Shown: positions 1 through 8,728, counted from the first letter of the stretch. The stretch: DNA of 64,000 nt from an uncultured Tenacibaculum sp. (GCF_947494125.1 NZ_CANLTU010000006.1:62001-126000); one strand, 5' to 3'. Program-made: numbers and translations. Notes: generated by a model not told the origin, from the letters alone.

Positions 1-2
1 TT

Positions 3-1271
3 TCATCTGCTAAAGATTATGAAATGTATGAAGCGATTCGATTGTTATCTATATTGAAAGAGAATCCAAATTCGACTCAAAAAGAAGTAGATGAAGCACA
101 AGAAAAAGTAGAGTGGTTACAAGATAATATGGGAGAAATGTCTGAGATGGCTCAAATTAGAAATCTACATTGGTGGACTGTTGAATATGGTTTGATTGGA
201 GAGCTTGATGATCCTAAGATTTATGGAGCAGGTCTATTGTCTTCAATAGGAGAAAGTAAGTGGTGTATGCAAAATGAAGTGAAAAAAGTACCCTATTCAA
301 TAGAGGCAGCAAATGTTAGTTTTGATATTACAAAACCGCAACCACAATTATTTGTAACTCCAAACTTTGCTTATTTAAGTTTAGTCTTAAATGAATTTGC
401 CAATACCATGGCGCTTAGAAATGGAGGGTTAAAAGGAGTAAAAAAATTAATAGATTCTAAAAGTTTAGGAACTGTTGAATTAAGTACTGGAATACAAGTT
501 TCAGGAACATTTACAAATGTTATTGAAGATAAAAAAGGTAAAGTAGCTTATATACAAACAACAGGGCCAACAGCTTTAGCAAATAGAGATAAAGAATTAA
601 TAGGGCACGGAATTAACTATCATGCTGAAGGTTTTGGAAGTCCGGTAGGTAAATTAAAAGGAATTAATTTGCATATTGAAGATATGAGTCCACGTGATTT
701 AAAGGCTTATGGAATTTACGAAGGTGAAGAAATGACCTTAGAGTTTGAGAGTGGTGTAGAGGTAAAAGGAAAAGTAATTACTGGTACTCGGGATTTAAGA
801 GGGAAGATTTTAATTGTTTCATTAAAAGAGTGTACGGTTACGTATAAGGATCAAATTTTATTTAATCCAGAATGGGGTATTTATGATATGGCAATTGGTA
901 AGGAGTTGGTGTCTGCTTATTCGGGCCCAGCAGATGTTGATTCTTTTGAGAATATTGGTAAGGTTTCTGAGACTAAAACAGATAAAATTGTATACAGTGA
1001 TTCGCAAAAGAGACTATATAAGTTATATGGAGAGATTAGAAATATTCGAGAAAAAAGTATAGTCACAGAAGAAAAAATACAATCGATTTTTAATGTTTTA
1101 AAAGTGGAGTTTTCTCAAGATTGGTTACTGGTATTAGAATTGTATGAATTAGCCATAGAAAACAATTATAGCCTTAAGAATGAATTAAGAAATCACTTAG
1201 AAAATTTAAAAAGTAACAAGAGTTACAGTACTTTAATAGAAAACGGATTACATTTGTTGTCTCAAGAATAA
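3..1271 (+). CDS. Aromatic amino acid hydroxylase (phenylalanine 4-monooxygenase family), 5'-partial
   Basis: The reading frame is open to the first base of the window, so the start and part of the catalytic domain lie upstream. The visible part contains WWTVEYG, which matches the family segment carrying the glutamate ligand of the non-haem iron, then YGAGLLSSIGES and a DITKPQPQLF stretch, all typical of pterin-dependent aromatic amino acid hydroxylases. The two His ligands are not in view. About 250 residues follow the catalytic domain. This is much longer than the short proteobacterial PhhA and fits the long form seen in Bacteroidota; the function of the extension is unknown to me. The likely reaction is phenylalanine to tyrosine, but tryptophan or tyrosine cannot be excluded. 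The rhodanese gene follows after 9 bp and may be co-transcribed. Confidence 0.85.
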   Translation, partial: SSAKDYEMYEAIRLLSILKENPNSTQKEVDEAQEKVEWLQDNMGEMSEMAQIRNLHWWTVEYGLIGELDDPKIYGAGLLSSIGESKWCMQNEVKKVPYSIEAANVSFDITKPQPQLFVTPNFAYLSLVLNEFANTMALRNGGLKGVKKLIDSKSLGTVELSTGIQVSGTFTNVIEDKKGKVAYIQTTGPTALANRDKELIGHGINYHAEGFGSPVGKLKGINLHIEDMSPRDLKAYGIYEGEEMTLEFESGVEVKGKVITGTRDLRGKILIVSLKECTVTYKDQILFNPEWGIYDMAIGKELVSAYSGPADVDSFENIGKVSETKTDKIVYSDSQKRLYKLYGEIRNIREKSIVTEEKIQSIFNVLKVEFSQDWLLVLELYELAIENNYSLKNELRNHLENLKSNKSYSTLIENGLHLLSQE

Positions 1272-1280
1272 TAAAAACAA

Positions 1281-1595
1281 ATGGGATTATTAAATTTATT
1301 TAGGAAGAAAGATATGACGAACGAAATACAAGAATATTTAAATAAAGGAGCGGTAGTTTTAGATGTTAGAACTTTAGCAGAATGGAATGAAGGACATTCT
1401 GAAGGTGCTAAACATATTGTATTAACAGTAGTTCCGTTAAATGTAGAAGAAATTAAATCTTGGAATAAACCCGTAATTGCAGTGTGTAAGAGTGGAGGTA
1501 GAAGTGGACAAGCTATGCAATTTTTACAAAACCAAGGGATTGATGTGATTAATGGAGGTCCGTGGCAAAATGTAGATCAATTCTTAGTTAAATAA
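1281..1595 (+). CDS. Rhodanese-like domain protein
   Basis: A 104-residue single-domain rhodanese. DVRTLAEWNEGH near residues 28-39 is the usual substrate-pocket segment and CKSGGRS near residues 69-75 is the active-site loop with the persulfide-forming Cys. It has no signal peptide, so a cytoplasmic sulfur-transfer role is likely; the acceptor is not evident. The MGLLNLFRKKD start is kept because it follows the upstream stop by 9 bp. It is convergent with the GSCFA gene, whose end is only 8 bp away. Confidence 0.88.
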   Translation: MGLLNLFRKKDMTNEIQEYLNKGAVVLDVRTLAEWNEGHSEGAKHIVLTVVPLNVEEIKSWNKPVIAVCKSGGRSGQAMQFLQNQGIDVINGGPWQNVDQFLVK

Positions 1596-1603
1596 TATTG
1601 AAG

Positions 1604-2554
1604 TTAAAATTTAATAAAAGGAAATGCTTTTTGAAGTGTTTCCTTTTTTTGTTGTAAATTATTTAAGAATTTAAGGTGTGCTTCAGATTTAGGATTGAAA
1701 GGCTTATGATTCAGCCCTCTTTGAATAGTTTCAATTTCTTGCATTGTTTTTAGAGCTTCATCTGAAATATATGTAGCGCAAAATTTTTCCCATATATAGT
1801 TAATCGCAGTTTTATTAGGATGAATCATATCTTCAGAATAAAATCTATAATCCCTTAATTCATCCATCATAATTTCATAAGAAGGAAAATAATGAATATT
1901 TTTTCTAGGTTCAATAACTTGATGAACTGCGGAAATTAAATGTGATTTGCTACGTTGATTTTCTATGAACCCATCTTTTAAATGACGAACAGGAGAAACA
2001 GTATAGGTTATTGAGATTTTTTTATTTACAGATTTAATAAGGCTATTTATAGCACTTAAGTTTTCGGTAATTTCATCAACTGATAAAATTTCTTTTGAGA
2101 ATATTTTTTGAGGGATTTTATGGCAGTTCGCAACAATTTTATCAGAAGAAATATGTCTATAAACCCAAGATGTCCCCAAGGTAATGATTATATGAGATGC
2201 TTTTTTTAGTTGTTGGTGTGTTGAATTTATTCTATTGTTTATTGTGTTTAATAATTCAGTTTTATTTGTAGCACTTAGGCTAGAATGAGCATCAAAACAA
2301 TGCCATCTTTCATTTTGTAAAAAAACATCACTTTCAGAATATTGTTTTTCATTTATAACATTCGTAATTAAACATTCAATAGCTTTAGGGTGAAATAGAA
2401 TTCCTAGAGGGTTTTGATTGGATTTAAATTTATAATAATTAAGTTTTTTACCAATATTTTCTGTAAAACAAGAACCAATTAAGATCAATTCAGAATTGTA
2501 ATCAATTTGATTATGAGGATTTTTTTTTACAGGAATTTGTGTTGATAGTATCAT
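1604..2554 (-). CDS. GSCFA domain protein
   Basis: A 316-residue protein with GSCFTENIG near residues 27-35, the motif that names the GSCFA family of SGNH-like hydrolases. A later LGTSWVY segment and DMIHPN near residue 243 fit the second and third blocks of an SGNH fold (Asp and His of the catalytic site). Members are common in Bacteroidota, and the substrate is unknown; esterase or acyltransferase activity is an inference from the fold. It is transcribed away from the MerR regulator, and the 112 bp between them contains a perfect 20-bp inverted repeat. Confidence 0.87.
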   Translation of the reverse strand: MILSTQIPVKKNPHNQIDYNSELILIGSCFTENIGKKLNYYKFKSNQNPLGILFHPKAIECLITNVINEKQYSESDVFLQNERWHCFDAHSSLSATNKTELLNTINNRINSTHQQLKKASHIIITLGTSWVYRHISSDKIVANCHKIPQKIFSKEILSVDEITENLSAINSLIKSVNKKISITYTVSPVRHLKDGFIENQRSKSHLISAVHQVIEPRKNIHYFPSYEIMMDELRDYRFYSEDMIHPNKTAINYIWEKFCATYISDEALKTMQEIETIQRGLNHKPFNPKSEAHLKFLNNLQQKKETLQKAFPFIKF

Positions 2555-2584
2555 AAAAAGAATGCTATTTGATAATCCAAAAAT

Positions 2585-2644
2585 AAATATAGTTAATTTA
2601 AAATCTTGTCGATTTAATTGGTTTATTTTAAATTAACTATATTT
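2585..2644. repeat. Perfect 20-bp inverted repeat in the divergent promoter region
   Basis: The left arm AAATATAGTTAATTTAAAAT (2585-2604) and the right arm (2625-2644) are exact reverse complements separated by 20 bp. The dyad sits between the divergent GSCFA gene and the CarH-like regulator, 22 bp before the regulator's start. No T-run follows on either strand, so an operator or transcript structure is more likely than a terminator. Its position suggests autoregulation of the MerR-type gene, which is inference. Confidence 0.7.
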
Positions 2645-2666
2645 GTTTATTATTATCTAAAATAAG

Positions 2667-3560
2667 TTGAACAATATAAAAAGCATATTTACAATTAAAG
2701 ACCTTGAAAATATTTCAGGGATTAAAGCGCATACCATTAGGATATGGGAAAAAAGATATAACTTATTAGAGCCGAATAGAACAAATACAAATATTCGATA
2801 TTATTCATCTGAAAGCTTAATGAAATTATTAAATGTAGTGCTTCTTAATAAGCATAATTTTAAAATTTCTAAGATTGCTATGATGAGTAATGATCAAATA
2901 AAAGTAAATGCTAGGGAATTGGCTTTTAAGTATGCGGTAAATGATGAGGCTATTAATTCTTTTAAAATAGCAATGTTTCAATTTGATAAAGTTTTATTTA
3001 ATAATACTTATAATAAACTTCTTCATAAAAAAACATTTAGAAATATATTTAAAGATGTTTTTGTTCCTTTTTTAAATCACATTGGGTTGTTATGGCAAAC
3101 AGATACGTTGTTGCCAGCTCATGAGCATTTTGTGTCTAATTTAATAATTCAAAAAATTCAAATAAATATAGAAAACTTAGAGCATTCGGTAGTTAATGTA
3201 GATAAAACTTATGTGTTGTTTTTGCCAGAAAATGAGGTGCATGAATTAGGTTTAATGTATTTAAATTATGAACTTGTTTTAAGAGGGTTTCAAACTATTT
3301 ATTTAGGGCAGAGTTTGCCGTTGAGTAATTTGAGTCATTTTTTTGAAAGTAAATCAAAGGTCTGTTTTGTTACTTCTATGACAGTTCGTCCATATGATGA
3401 TAAAGTGGTTGATTATTTTTATGAAATAGAAGATGTTTTAAAAAATACTGATCATGAATTATTGGCTGTTGGTAAAAAGGCTATGGATGTAGTTGGGGTT
3501 GATTTTCAGTCAAATATTTCTATCTATCCTTCAGTAATAGAGTTACTTAATAAGTTGTAA
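2667..3560 (+). CDS. MerR-family regulator with cobalamin-binding domain (CarH/LitR-like photoreceptor)
   Basis: A 297-residue protein with a MerR winged helix at residues 8-75 (SGIKAHTIRIWEKRY) and a C-terminal B12-binding region. W143, then nine residues, then E153-H154 reproduces the W-x9-EH signature of AdoCbl-dependent light sensors, and E190-x-H192-x-x-G195 is the lower-ligand His motif. Known CarH proteins repress carotenoid genes in the dark and release DNA when light breaks the Co-C bond. In Thermus CarH, as I recall it, the residue after the Trp is the His that caps cobalt after photolysis; here it is Gln144, so the lit state may differ. The start codon is TTG, chosen because the helix-turn-helix follows at the normal distance and no ATG is near. 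It lies upstream of the carotenoid/photolyase operon, its probable target. Confidence 0.85.
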   Translation: MNNIKSIFTIKDLENISGIKAHTIRIWEKRYNLLEPNRTNTNIRYYSSESLMKLLNVVLLNKHNFKISKIAMMSNDQIKVNARELAFKYAVNDEAINSFKIAMFQFDKVLFNNTYNKLLHKKTFRNIFKDVFVPFLNHIGLLWQTDTLLPAHEHFVSNLIIQKIQINIENLEHSVVNVDKTYVLFLPENEVHELGLMYLNYELVLRGFQTIYLGQSLPLSNLSHFFESKSKVCFVTSMTVRPYDDKVVDYFYEIEDVLKNTDHELLAVGKKAMDVVGVDFQSNISIYPSVIELLNKL

Positions 3561-3767
3561 TTTTTTTAATAAAATTTATTTTGTTTAACAATTATTTGTT
3601 TTTGTTAAACATTATTTGTAGTTTTGAATTGTGTTTTGTTAAGCAAAACTATTTTTTTATCAAAACTAATTTTGTTTATCATTTAATTATAAAAGTTAAA
3701 CAAAAGTCTGAGAAAGCAGAAAAGCAGACTGAAAAATAAGAGTAAGCACTAATTAAACAATACAATT
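3561..3767 (+). promoter_or_regulatory. Regulatory region with repeated TTTTGTTWAnCA motifs
   Basis: This AT-rich intergenic stretch lies between the CarH-like gene and the fasciclin gene. It carries four direct copies of a TTTTGTTWAnCA-like motif, at 3579-3590, 3600-3611, 3634-3645 and 3670-3681, plus an inverted relative near 3694-3706. The first two are exactly 21 bp apart. Copy three overlaps a GTTTTG-5-CAAAAC dyad (3633-3649). The arrangement looks like an operator array for the light-responsive operon, probably bound by the adjacent MerR protein; the binding itself is inference. I could not place a convincing TAnnTTTG element here. Confidence 0.5.
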
Positions 3768-4727
3768 ATGTTTTTTAAAAAAAGTTTATCGAAGATACCC
3801 TTCTTCTTAGTTTTATTTCTAAGTATTTGTTTATTTACATCCTGTAGTGATGATGATCCAATAATTGATAATGATGATATTGTGCAAAAGGCAATAAAAA
3901 CATCAGATTTAAGTATTTTGGTAACTGCTCTTCAGAAAGCAGATTTAGTTTCAGCTTTACAAGCAGAAGGTCCTTTTACGGTTTTTGCACCAACTAATAA
4001 AGCTTTTCAGGATTTGTTAGATTCTAATAATTCTTGGAATTCATTGGATGATATTCCAGTAGAAACCTTAAAAAAAGTTTTGTTATTTCATGTCCTTAGT
4101 AATAAGGTAATGGCAGCTGATTTGTCTGATACTTATGTAAGTACATTGGCAACTGGTCCAAATGATAAAGCGTTGTCTTTACAAGTAGAGGTTACAGGTG
4201 CAGTTGAGTTTAATGGTGATTCTAAGCCCATTACTACAGACATTTCAGTAACAAATGGAGTAATACATATTATAGATAAAGTTATGTTGCCAGCTGATGT
4301 AGTAACATTAGCATTAAACAATAGTGGTTTTACTTCTTTAGTAGCGGCATTAACTGATAGTAGGCATACAACAGATTTTGTTTCTTTATTAAAAATGGCA
4401 GGACCTTATACCGTTTTTGCGCCAACCAATAGTGCTTTTCAAGCGTTATTAGATAGCAATGCATCATGGAATTCATTAACTGATGTGCCGATAGCTACAT
4501 TAGAAGCAGTTTTAAAATATCATGTTTTCGCAGGAGGAAATGTTCAATCAGGTCAGTTAACAGATAACCAAGAGATAACCATGTTTAGTGGAGGAAAAGT
4601 TACTGTTGATTTATCAAATGGAGCTAGGTTAGAGACAACATCTGGGCAATCAGTTGTAATATCAATAACAGATGTTCAGAGTACAAATGGAGTTATACAT
4701 GCAATAGATAGTGTTCTATTACCTTAA
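3768..4727 (+). CDS. Lipoprotein with two fasciclin (FAS1) domains
   Basis: A 319-residue protein. A signal peptide ends in LFTSC at residue 26, giving a lipidated Cys followed by SDDDP, the acidic context associated with surface export of lipoproteins in Bacteroidota. Two FAS1 domains follow, about residues 40-175 and 180-319, each with the GPFTVFAPTN/GPYTVFAPTN block, a YH-type segment (LFHVL, KYHVF) and the TNGVIH(I/A)ID end block. FAS1 domains mediate adhesion or ligand binding. The gene sits between the light-sensor gene and crtI, 77 bp before crtI, suggesting co-regulation with carotenoid synthesis. Confidence 0.92.
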   Translation: MFFKKSLSKIPFFLVLFLSICLFTSCSDDDPIIDNDDIVQKAIKTSDLSILVTALQKADLVSALQAEGPFTVFAPTNKAFQDLLDSNNSWNSLDDIPVETLKKVLLFHVLSNKVMAADLSDTYVSTLATGPNDKALSLQVEVTGAVEFNGDSKPITTDISVTNGVIHIIDKVMLPADVVTLALNNSGFTSLVAALTDSRHTTDFVSLLKMAGPYTVFAPTNSAFQALLDSNASWNSLTDVPIATLEAVLKYHVFAGGNVQSGQLTDNQEITMFSGGKVTVDLSNGARLETTSGQSVVISITDVQSTNGVIHAIDSVLLP

Positions 4728-4781
4728 ACTTTTAAGTGTCTGGTAATAAGTAGTTTTTGTTTTTATTTATTGTTTTTTAAG

Positions 4782-4799
4782 TTATATTTATAAATATAA
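4782..4799. repeat. 18-bp perfect palindrome before crtI
   Basis: TTATATTTATAAATATAA reads identically on both strands and ends 5 bp before the TTG start of crtI. It could be an operator or could simply reflect the extreme AT content; the sequence does not decide between these. Confidence 0.4.
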
Positions 4800-4804
4800 A
4801 AAAA

Positions 4805-6274
4805 TTGGAAAAAAAAATATCAATAATAGGTTCGGGTTTTTCATCGCTAGCAGCATCATGTTATCTTGCTAAAGCGGGATATGAGGTTGAGGTTTATGAA
4901 AAAAACTCAACAATAGGAGGAAGAGCCCGACAGTATAAAAGAGAAGGTTTTACTTTTGATATGGGGCCAACTTGGTATTGGATGCCAGATGTTTTTGAGA
5001 AATTCTTTTCTGATTTTAACAAGAAACCTTCAGATTACTATCAGTTACACAAATTAACTCCGGCTTATCAAGTGTATTTTGATGTTCTTGACTCGATTAC
5101 AATTCCAGGTAGTTTAGAAGAAATTTATGAAGTATTTGAAAAAGAGGAGAAAGGAAGTTCAAAACATTTAAAGAGCTTTTTAAAATCGGCAGAGTACAAC
5201 TATAAAGCATCTATAAATGATTTGGTTTATAAGCCAGGAATCTCTCCTTTAGAGTTAATTACTCCAGTTACAATTGGAAAAATCACACAGTTTTTTTCAA
5301 CAATTAGAAAACAAGTAAGAAAAAAAATAAAAAGCAAAAAACTAATTCAAATATTAGAGTTCCCAGTTTTATTTTTGGGTGCAAAACCAAGCAATACGCC
5401 AGCCTTTTATAATTTTATGAATTATGCCGATTTCTCTCTAGGAACTTGGCATCCTGAAGAAGGAATGTATAAAGTTATAGAAGCAATGGTTTCTTTAGCA
5501 GTTTCATTAGGAGTGCAGTTTAAAACTAACGCTACAGTCGAAGAAATCTCTGTAACCTCAATAGGAGAGGCAAATGGGTTAATAATAGATGGAGATTTTG
5601 TAGCATCCGATGTAATTTTAAGCGGAGCAGATTACCATCATACAGAAACACTTTTGCCTAAGGCGTTTAAACAATATTCTGAAAAATATTGGGAAAAGAA
5701 AGTTTTTGCCCCATCATCTTTATTGTTCTATGTAGGTTTTAGTAAAAAACTACAAAACGTATGTCATCACACATTGTTTTTTGATACAGATTTTGATGCA
5801 CATGCTAAAACAATATATGATCACCCCAGTTGGCCAAAAGAGCCACTGTTTTACGCAAGTTTTCCCTCAGTAACAGATGGTTCTTTTGCACCAACAAATA
5901 AAGAAGCAGCTACTTTTTTAATTCCTTTAGCACCAGGAATAGAAGATACACAAGAAATAAGAGAAGAATATTTTAATATTATAATAGAGAGGTTAGAGAA
6001 ATTAACCCAACAGTCTTTAAAAGAACTTATTATTTTTAAAGAGAGTTATTGTGTTAATGATTTTATTGACGATTATAATTCCTATAAAGGAAATGCCTAT
6101 GGATTGGCAAATATATTAACACAAACAGCATTTCTAAGGCCAAAAATAAAAAGTAAAAAAGTAAAAAATTTATTCTTTACAGGACAATTAACAGTTCCAG
6201 GACCAGGTGTGCCACCTTCATTAATTTCAGGTAAAATAGCATCAGATTTAATTATAAAAAACCACCCAATATGA
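4805..6274 (+). CDS. crtI: Phytoene desaturase
   Basis: A 489-residue FAD-dependent desaturase that converts phytoene to lycopene. The dinucleotide-binding motif GSGFSSLAASCYLAKAGYEV at residues 8-27 is followed by the EKNSTIGGRA and GPTWYWMPD blocks. The C-terminal TGQLTVPGPGVPPSLISGK is the bacterial-type phytoene dehydrogenase signature. The length is normal for the family. The start is TTG at 4805, because the FAD motif begins eight residues later and no ATG precedes it. The stop overlaps the crtB start by 4 bp (ATGA), indicating translational coupling. It is the first carotenoid enzyme in the operon. Confidence 0.96.
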   Translation: MEKKISIIGSGFSSLAASCYLAKAGYEVEVYEKNSTIGGRARQYKREGFTFDMGPTWYWMPDVFEKFFSDFNKKPSDYYQLHKLTPAYQVYFDVLDSITIPGSLEEIYEVFEKEEKGSSKHLKSFLKSAEYNYKASINDLVYKPGISPLELITPVTIGKITQFFSTIRKQVRKKIKSKKLIQILEFPVLFLGAKPSNTPAFYNFMNYADFSLGTWHPEEGMYKVIEAMVSLAVSLGVQFKTNATVEEISVTSIGEANGLIIDGDFVASDVILSGADYHHTETLLPKAFKQYSEKYWEKKVFAPSSLLFYVGFSKKLQNVCHHTLFFDTDFDAHAKTIYDHPSWPKEPLFYASFPSVTDGSFAPTNKEAATFLIPLAPGIEDTQEIREEYFNIIIERLEKLTQQSLKELIIFKESYCVNDFIDDYNSYKGNAYGLANILTQTAFLRPKIKSKKVKNLFFTGQLTVPGPGVPPSLISGKIASDLIIKNHPI

Positions 6275-7113
6275 AAAAATTATTTGATGAAGTTTCATAC
6301 TCGTGTAGTAAATTAGTTACACAAAAATATAGTACATCATTCTCTTTAGCAACTAGAATGTTATCCCCAAAAATTAGAGTAGCTATTTATAATATTTATG
6401 GATTCGTTCGTTTTGCAGATGAAATCGTAGATTCTTTTCATAAGTATAATAAAGAAGAACTTTTAAATAGGTTTGAAAATGATTATTACTTATCAAAAAA
6501 AGAAGGTATTAGTTTAAATCCTATTTTAAATTCGTTTGTTCATACAGTTAATATGTATAGTATTTCAGATGACTTGGTACAAGCTTTTTTAAAAAGTATG
6601 AGAGCAGATTTATACAAAACTGAATACACAACAGAAGAAGAGTATAAAGAATATATATATGGCTCTGCAGATGTAGTAGGGTTAATGTGTTTAAAGGTTT
6701 TTGTAAACGGAAATGATAAACGTTACAATGAATTAAAAGAAGCAGCAATGCGTCTAGGCTCGGCATTTCAAAAAGTGAATTTTTTAAGAGATCTAAAAGA
6801 TGATTATGAAGTGTTAAACCGATCATATTTTCCTAACATTAATTTGGAAAAATTAAATGACAGCTCAAAAGAATTAATTATTAAAGAAATTGAAGAAGAT
6901 TTTGAGTATGCTTTTAAAAACGGAGTTTTAAAATTACCAGTTGAGGCAAAGTTTGGAGTTTTTATAGCGTATAGATATTATAAAAAACTTTTAAAGAAGT
7001 TAAAAGCAACGCCGTCTTCAAAAATTATGGATACGCGAATAAGGATTTCTAACCCAATGAAAATTAATTTATTGGCAAGGAGTTATGTGAAATATAAATT
7101 AAATCTAATTTAA
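6271..7113 (+). CDS. crtB: Phytoene synthase
   Basis: A 280-residue squalene/phytoene synthase that condenses two geranylgeranyl diphosphates to phytoene. The two Asp-rich motifs that bind diphosphate-Mg are visible: DEIVD near residue 50 and DLKDDYE near residue 175, the latter followed by NRSYFP. The start overlaps crtI, and the stop is directly followed by the crtZ ATG with no spacer. No geranylgeranyl diphosphate synthase gene is in this window, so the precursor must come from elsewhere in the genome. Confidence 0.96.
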   Translation: MKKLFDEVSYSCSKLVTQKYSTSFSLATRMLSPKIRVAIYNIYGFVRFADEIVDSFHKYNKEELLNRFENDYYLSKKEGISLNPILNSFVHTVNMYSISDDLVQAFLKSMRADLYKTEYTTEEEYKEYIYGSADVVGLMCLKVFVNGNDKRYNELKEAAMRLGSAFQKVNFLRDLKDDYEVLNRSYFPNINLEKLNDSSKELIIKEIEEDFEYAFKNGVLKLPVEAKFGVFIAYRYYKKLLKKLKATPSSKIMDTRIRISNPMKINLLARSYVKYKLNLI

Positions 7114-7560
7114 ATGATGTTTGTCGCTATTTCAATTCTAACTTTTATATTAATGGAAGGTGTTACATGGTGTACACATAAATATGTAATGCATGGTTTT
7201 GGATGGTTTTTACATGAAGATCATCATCAACCAGGTTATCCAAATGTGTTTGAAAAAAACGATGCATTTTTTGTTGTTTTTGCAATACCAAGTATGCTGT
7301 TATTTTATTTTGGAATTAGACCAGAACTCAATTTTTTATTTTTTATTGGGTTAGGGATTTTATTATATGGGATAGCGTATTTCTTAATTCATGATGTTTT
7401 AATACATAGGAGGTTTAATTGGTTTAAAAACACAAAGAATAGGTATTTAAGAGGTTTAAGAAAAGCTCATAAAATTCATCATAAACATTTAGGGAAACAA
7501 GAAGGAGAGTGCTTTGGTATGTTGTTTGTCCCGTTTAAATATTTCAAAAAAGTACAATGA
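7114..7560 (+). CDS. crtZ: Beta-carotene hydroxylase
   Basis: A 148-residue membrane protein of the fatty acid hydroxylase superfamily. His clusters HKYVMH, HEDHH, HDVLIHRR and HKIHHKH are the di-iron ligands expected of CrtZ, and there are about four membrane segments. It adds hydroxyl groups to beta-carotene rings, giving zeaxanthin. It begins directly after the crtB stop and overlaps the lycopene cyclase gene by 4 bp (ATGA). With no ketolase gene present in the operon, zeaxanthin is the predicted pigment. Confidence 0.94.
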   Translation: MMFVAISILTFILMEGVTWCTHKYVMHGFGWFLHEDHHQPGYPNVFEKNDAFFVVFAIPSMLLFYFGIRPELNFLFFIGLGILLYGIAYFLIHDVLIHRRFNWFKNTKNRYLRGLRKAHKIHHKHLGKQEGECFGMLFVPFKYFKKVQ

Positions 7561-8258
7561 GTAATTATCTGTATTTAATATTAAATTTAGGAAGTATAAG
7601 TATTCCTTTACTATATAGTGTACTTGAGAAAAAAATACACTTTATTAAATATGCTAAAATTGTATTTATAAGTATTTTTTTAGTGGCAGTTCCTTTTATT
7701 ATATGGGATGCAGTTTTTACAAAGCATGGAGTTTGGGGTTTTAATGAAAATTATCATTTACCCTTTAAAATATTTAAAATGCCAATTGAAGAATGGATGT
7801 TTTTCTTTTGTATTCCTTATGCATGTTTATTTACACATGAGATGTTGAAGTATTATTTACCAAGTTTAAAATTATCAAAACCGGTAACAATTATTATAAG
7901 TAGTATATTAATAATAGTAACTTTTTGGTTGTTAATTTTTAATTTAGACAAAAGTTATACAACAGTAAATTTTTTATTATTTTTAACAATAATGCTTTAT
8001 AGTTTAAAAAAGCATTTGATTACGTTACAAGAATATTTTCTAAGTTTTCTAGTAATTCTGATTCCATTTTTTATAGTAAATGGAATTTTAACAGGAAGCT
8101 TTATTGATAATCCAGTTGTATGGTACAATAACTCAGAAAATATTAATGTTCGATTATTTACGATTCCCCTTGAAGATGTGTTTTATGCATTTAACTTATT
8201 GTTTTCAATACAGTTAATATTTAATTTTTTTAAAACTAAAATCTATGGGAATCAGTAA
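7557..8258 (+). CDS. crtYcd: Lycopene cyclase, fused CrtYc-CrtYd type
   Basis: A 233-residue, highly hydrophobic protein with about seven membrane segments. It contains two related halves. The first carries PIEEWMFFFCIPYAC near residue 77 and the second carries IPLEDVFYAFNLL near residue 203, the E-rich blocks of the lycopene cyclase domain found in heterodimeric CrtYc/CrtYd and in fungal/archaeal cyclases. It would cyclise lycopene to beta-carotene. It is unrelated to the flavin-dependent CrtY. It overlaps crtZ by 4 bp and tspO by 14 bp. Confidence 0.9.
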   Translation: MSNYLYLILNLGSISIPLLYSVLEKKIHFIKYAKIVFISIFLVAVPFIIWDAVFTKHGVWGFNENYHLPFKIFKMPIEEWMFFFCIPYACLFTHEMLKYYLPSLKLSKPVTIIISSILIIVTFWLLIFNLDKSYTTVNFLLFLTIMLYSLKKHLITLQEYFLSFLVILIPFFIVNGILTGSFIDNPVVWYNNSENINVRLFTIPLEDVFYAFNLLFSIQLIFNFFKTKIYGNQ

Positions 8259-8724
8259 AACAATTCGATTTGTTGTCTTTTTAAGTTTAAATTTTTTAGC
8301 ACTAATTGTTGGGGTTTGGTTAATGAATGATGGACCACAAACAAATTGGTATCAATCTTTAAATAAAGCGCCTTGGACACCTGCCAGCTGGGTATTTGGA
8401 GTAGCATGGTTTTTTATTATGTTTTGCTTTTCATTTTACATGACTAATTTAAGTTTTAAGTTTAAACTAACTCAAGGAGGTTTTTTAATAGCGTATTTAT
8501 ACATGGTTCAATGGATTTTGAACGTTATGTGGAATTACTTTTTTTTTAATCAGCACTATACGGTACTTGGATTAATTATAATAATAGGATTGTGGTTGTT
8601 AATAGGATATTTTACAATAGAATATTGCAAAAAAATGAAAGCCTATACATTATTAATTTTACCCTATTTGGTTTGGATGACAATAGCAACAAGTTTAAAC
8701 GCTTATGTAGTATTTAATAATTAA
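8245..8724 (+). CDS. TspO/MBR family membrane protein
   Basis: A 159-residue protein with five predicted helices. WYQSLNKAPWTPASWVFGVAW is the loop-1/helix-2 signature of tryptophan-rich sensory proteins, and WNYFFF in helix 3-4 is also typical. Family members bind porphyrins and affect tetrapyrrole photochemistry and oxidative stress. Here it is translationally overlapped with the lycopene cyclase gene, so it is part of the light-response operon. A role in handling photosensitising porphyrins is inference from context. Confidence 0.9.
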   Translation: MGISKTIRFVVFLSLNFLALIVGVWLMNDGPQTNWYQSLNKAPWTPASWVFGVAWFFIMFCFSFYMTNLSFKFKLTQGGFLIAYLYMVQWILNVMWNYFFFNQHYTVLGLIIIIGLWLLIGYFTIEYCKKMKAYTLLILPYLVWMTIATSLNAYVVFNN

Positions 8725-8728
8725 AATT

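Noticed and set aside
4782..4799. Terminator before crtI
   Set aside because: A pure AT palindrome without GC in the stem is too weak to terminate, so it is listed only as a repeat.
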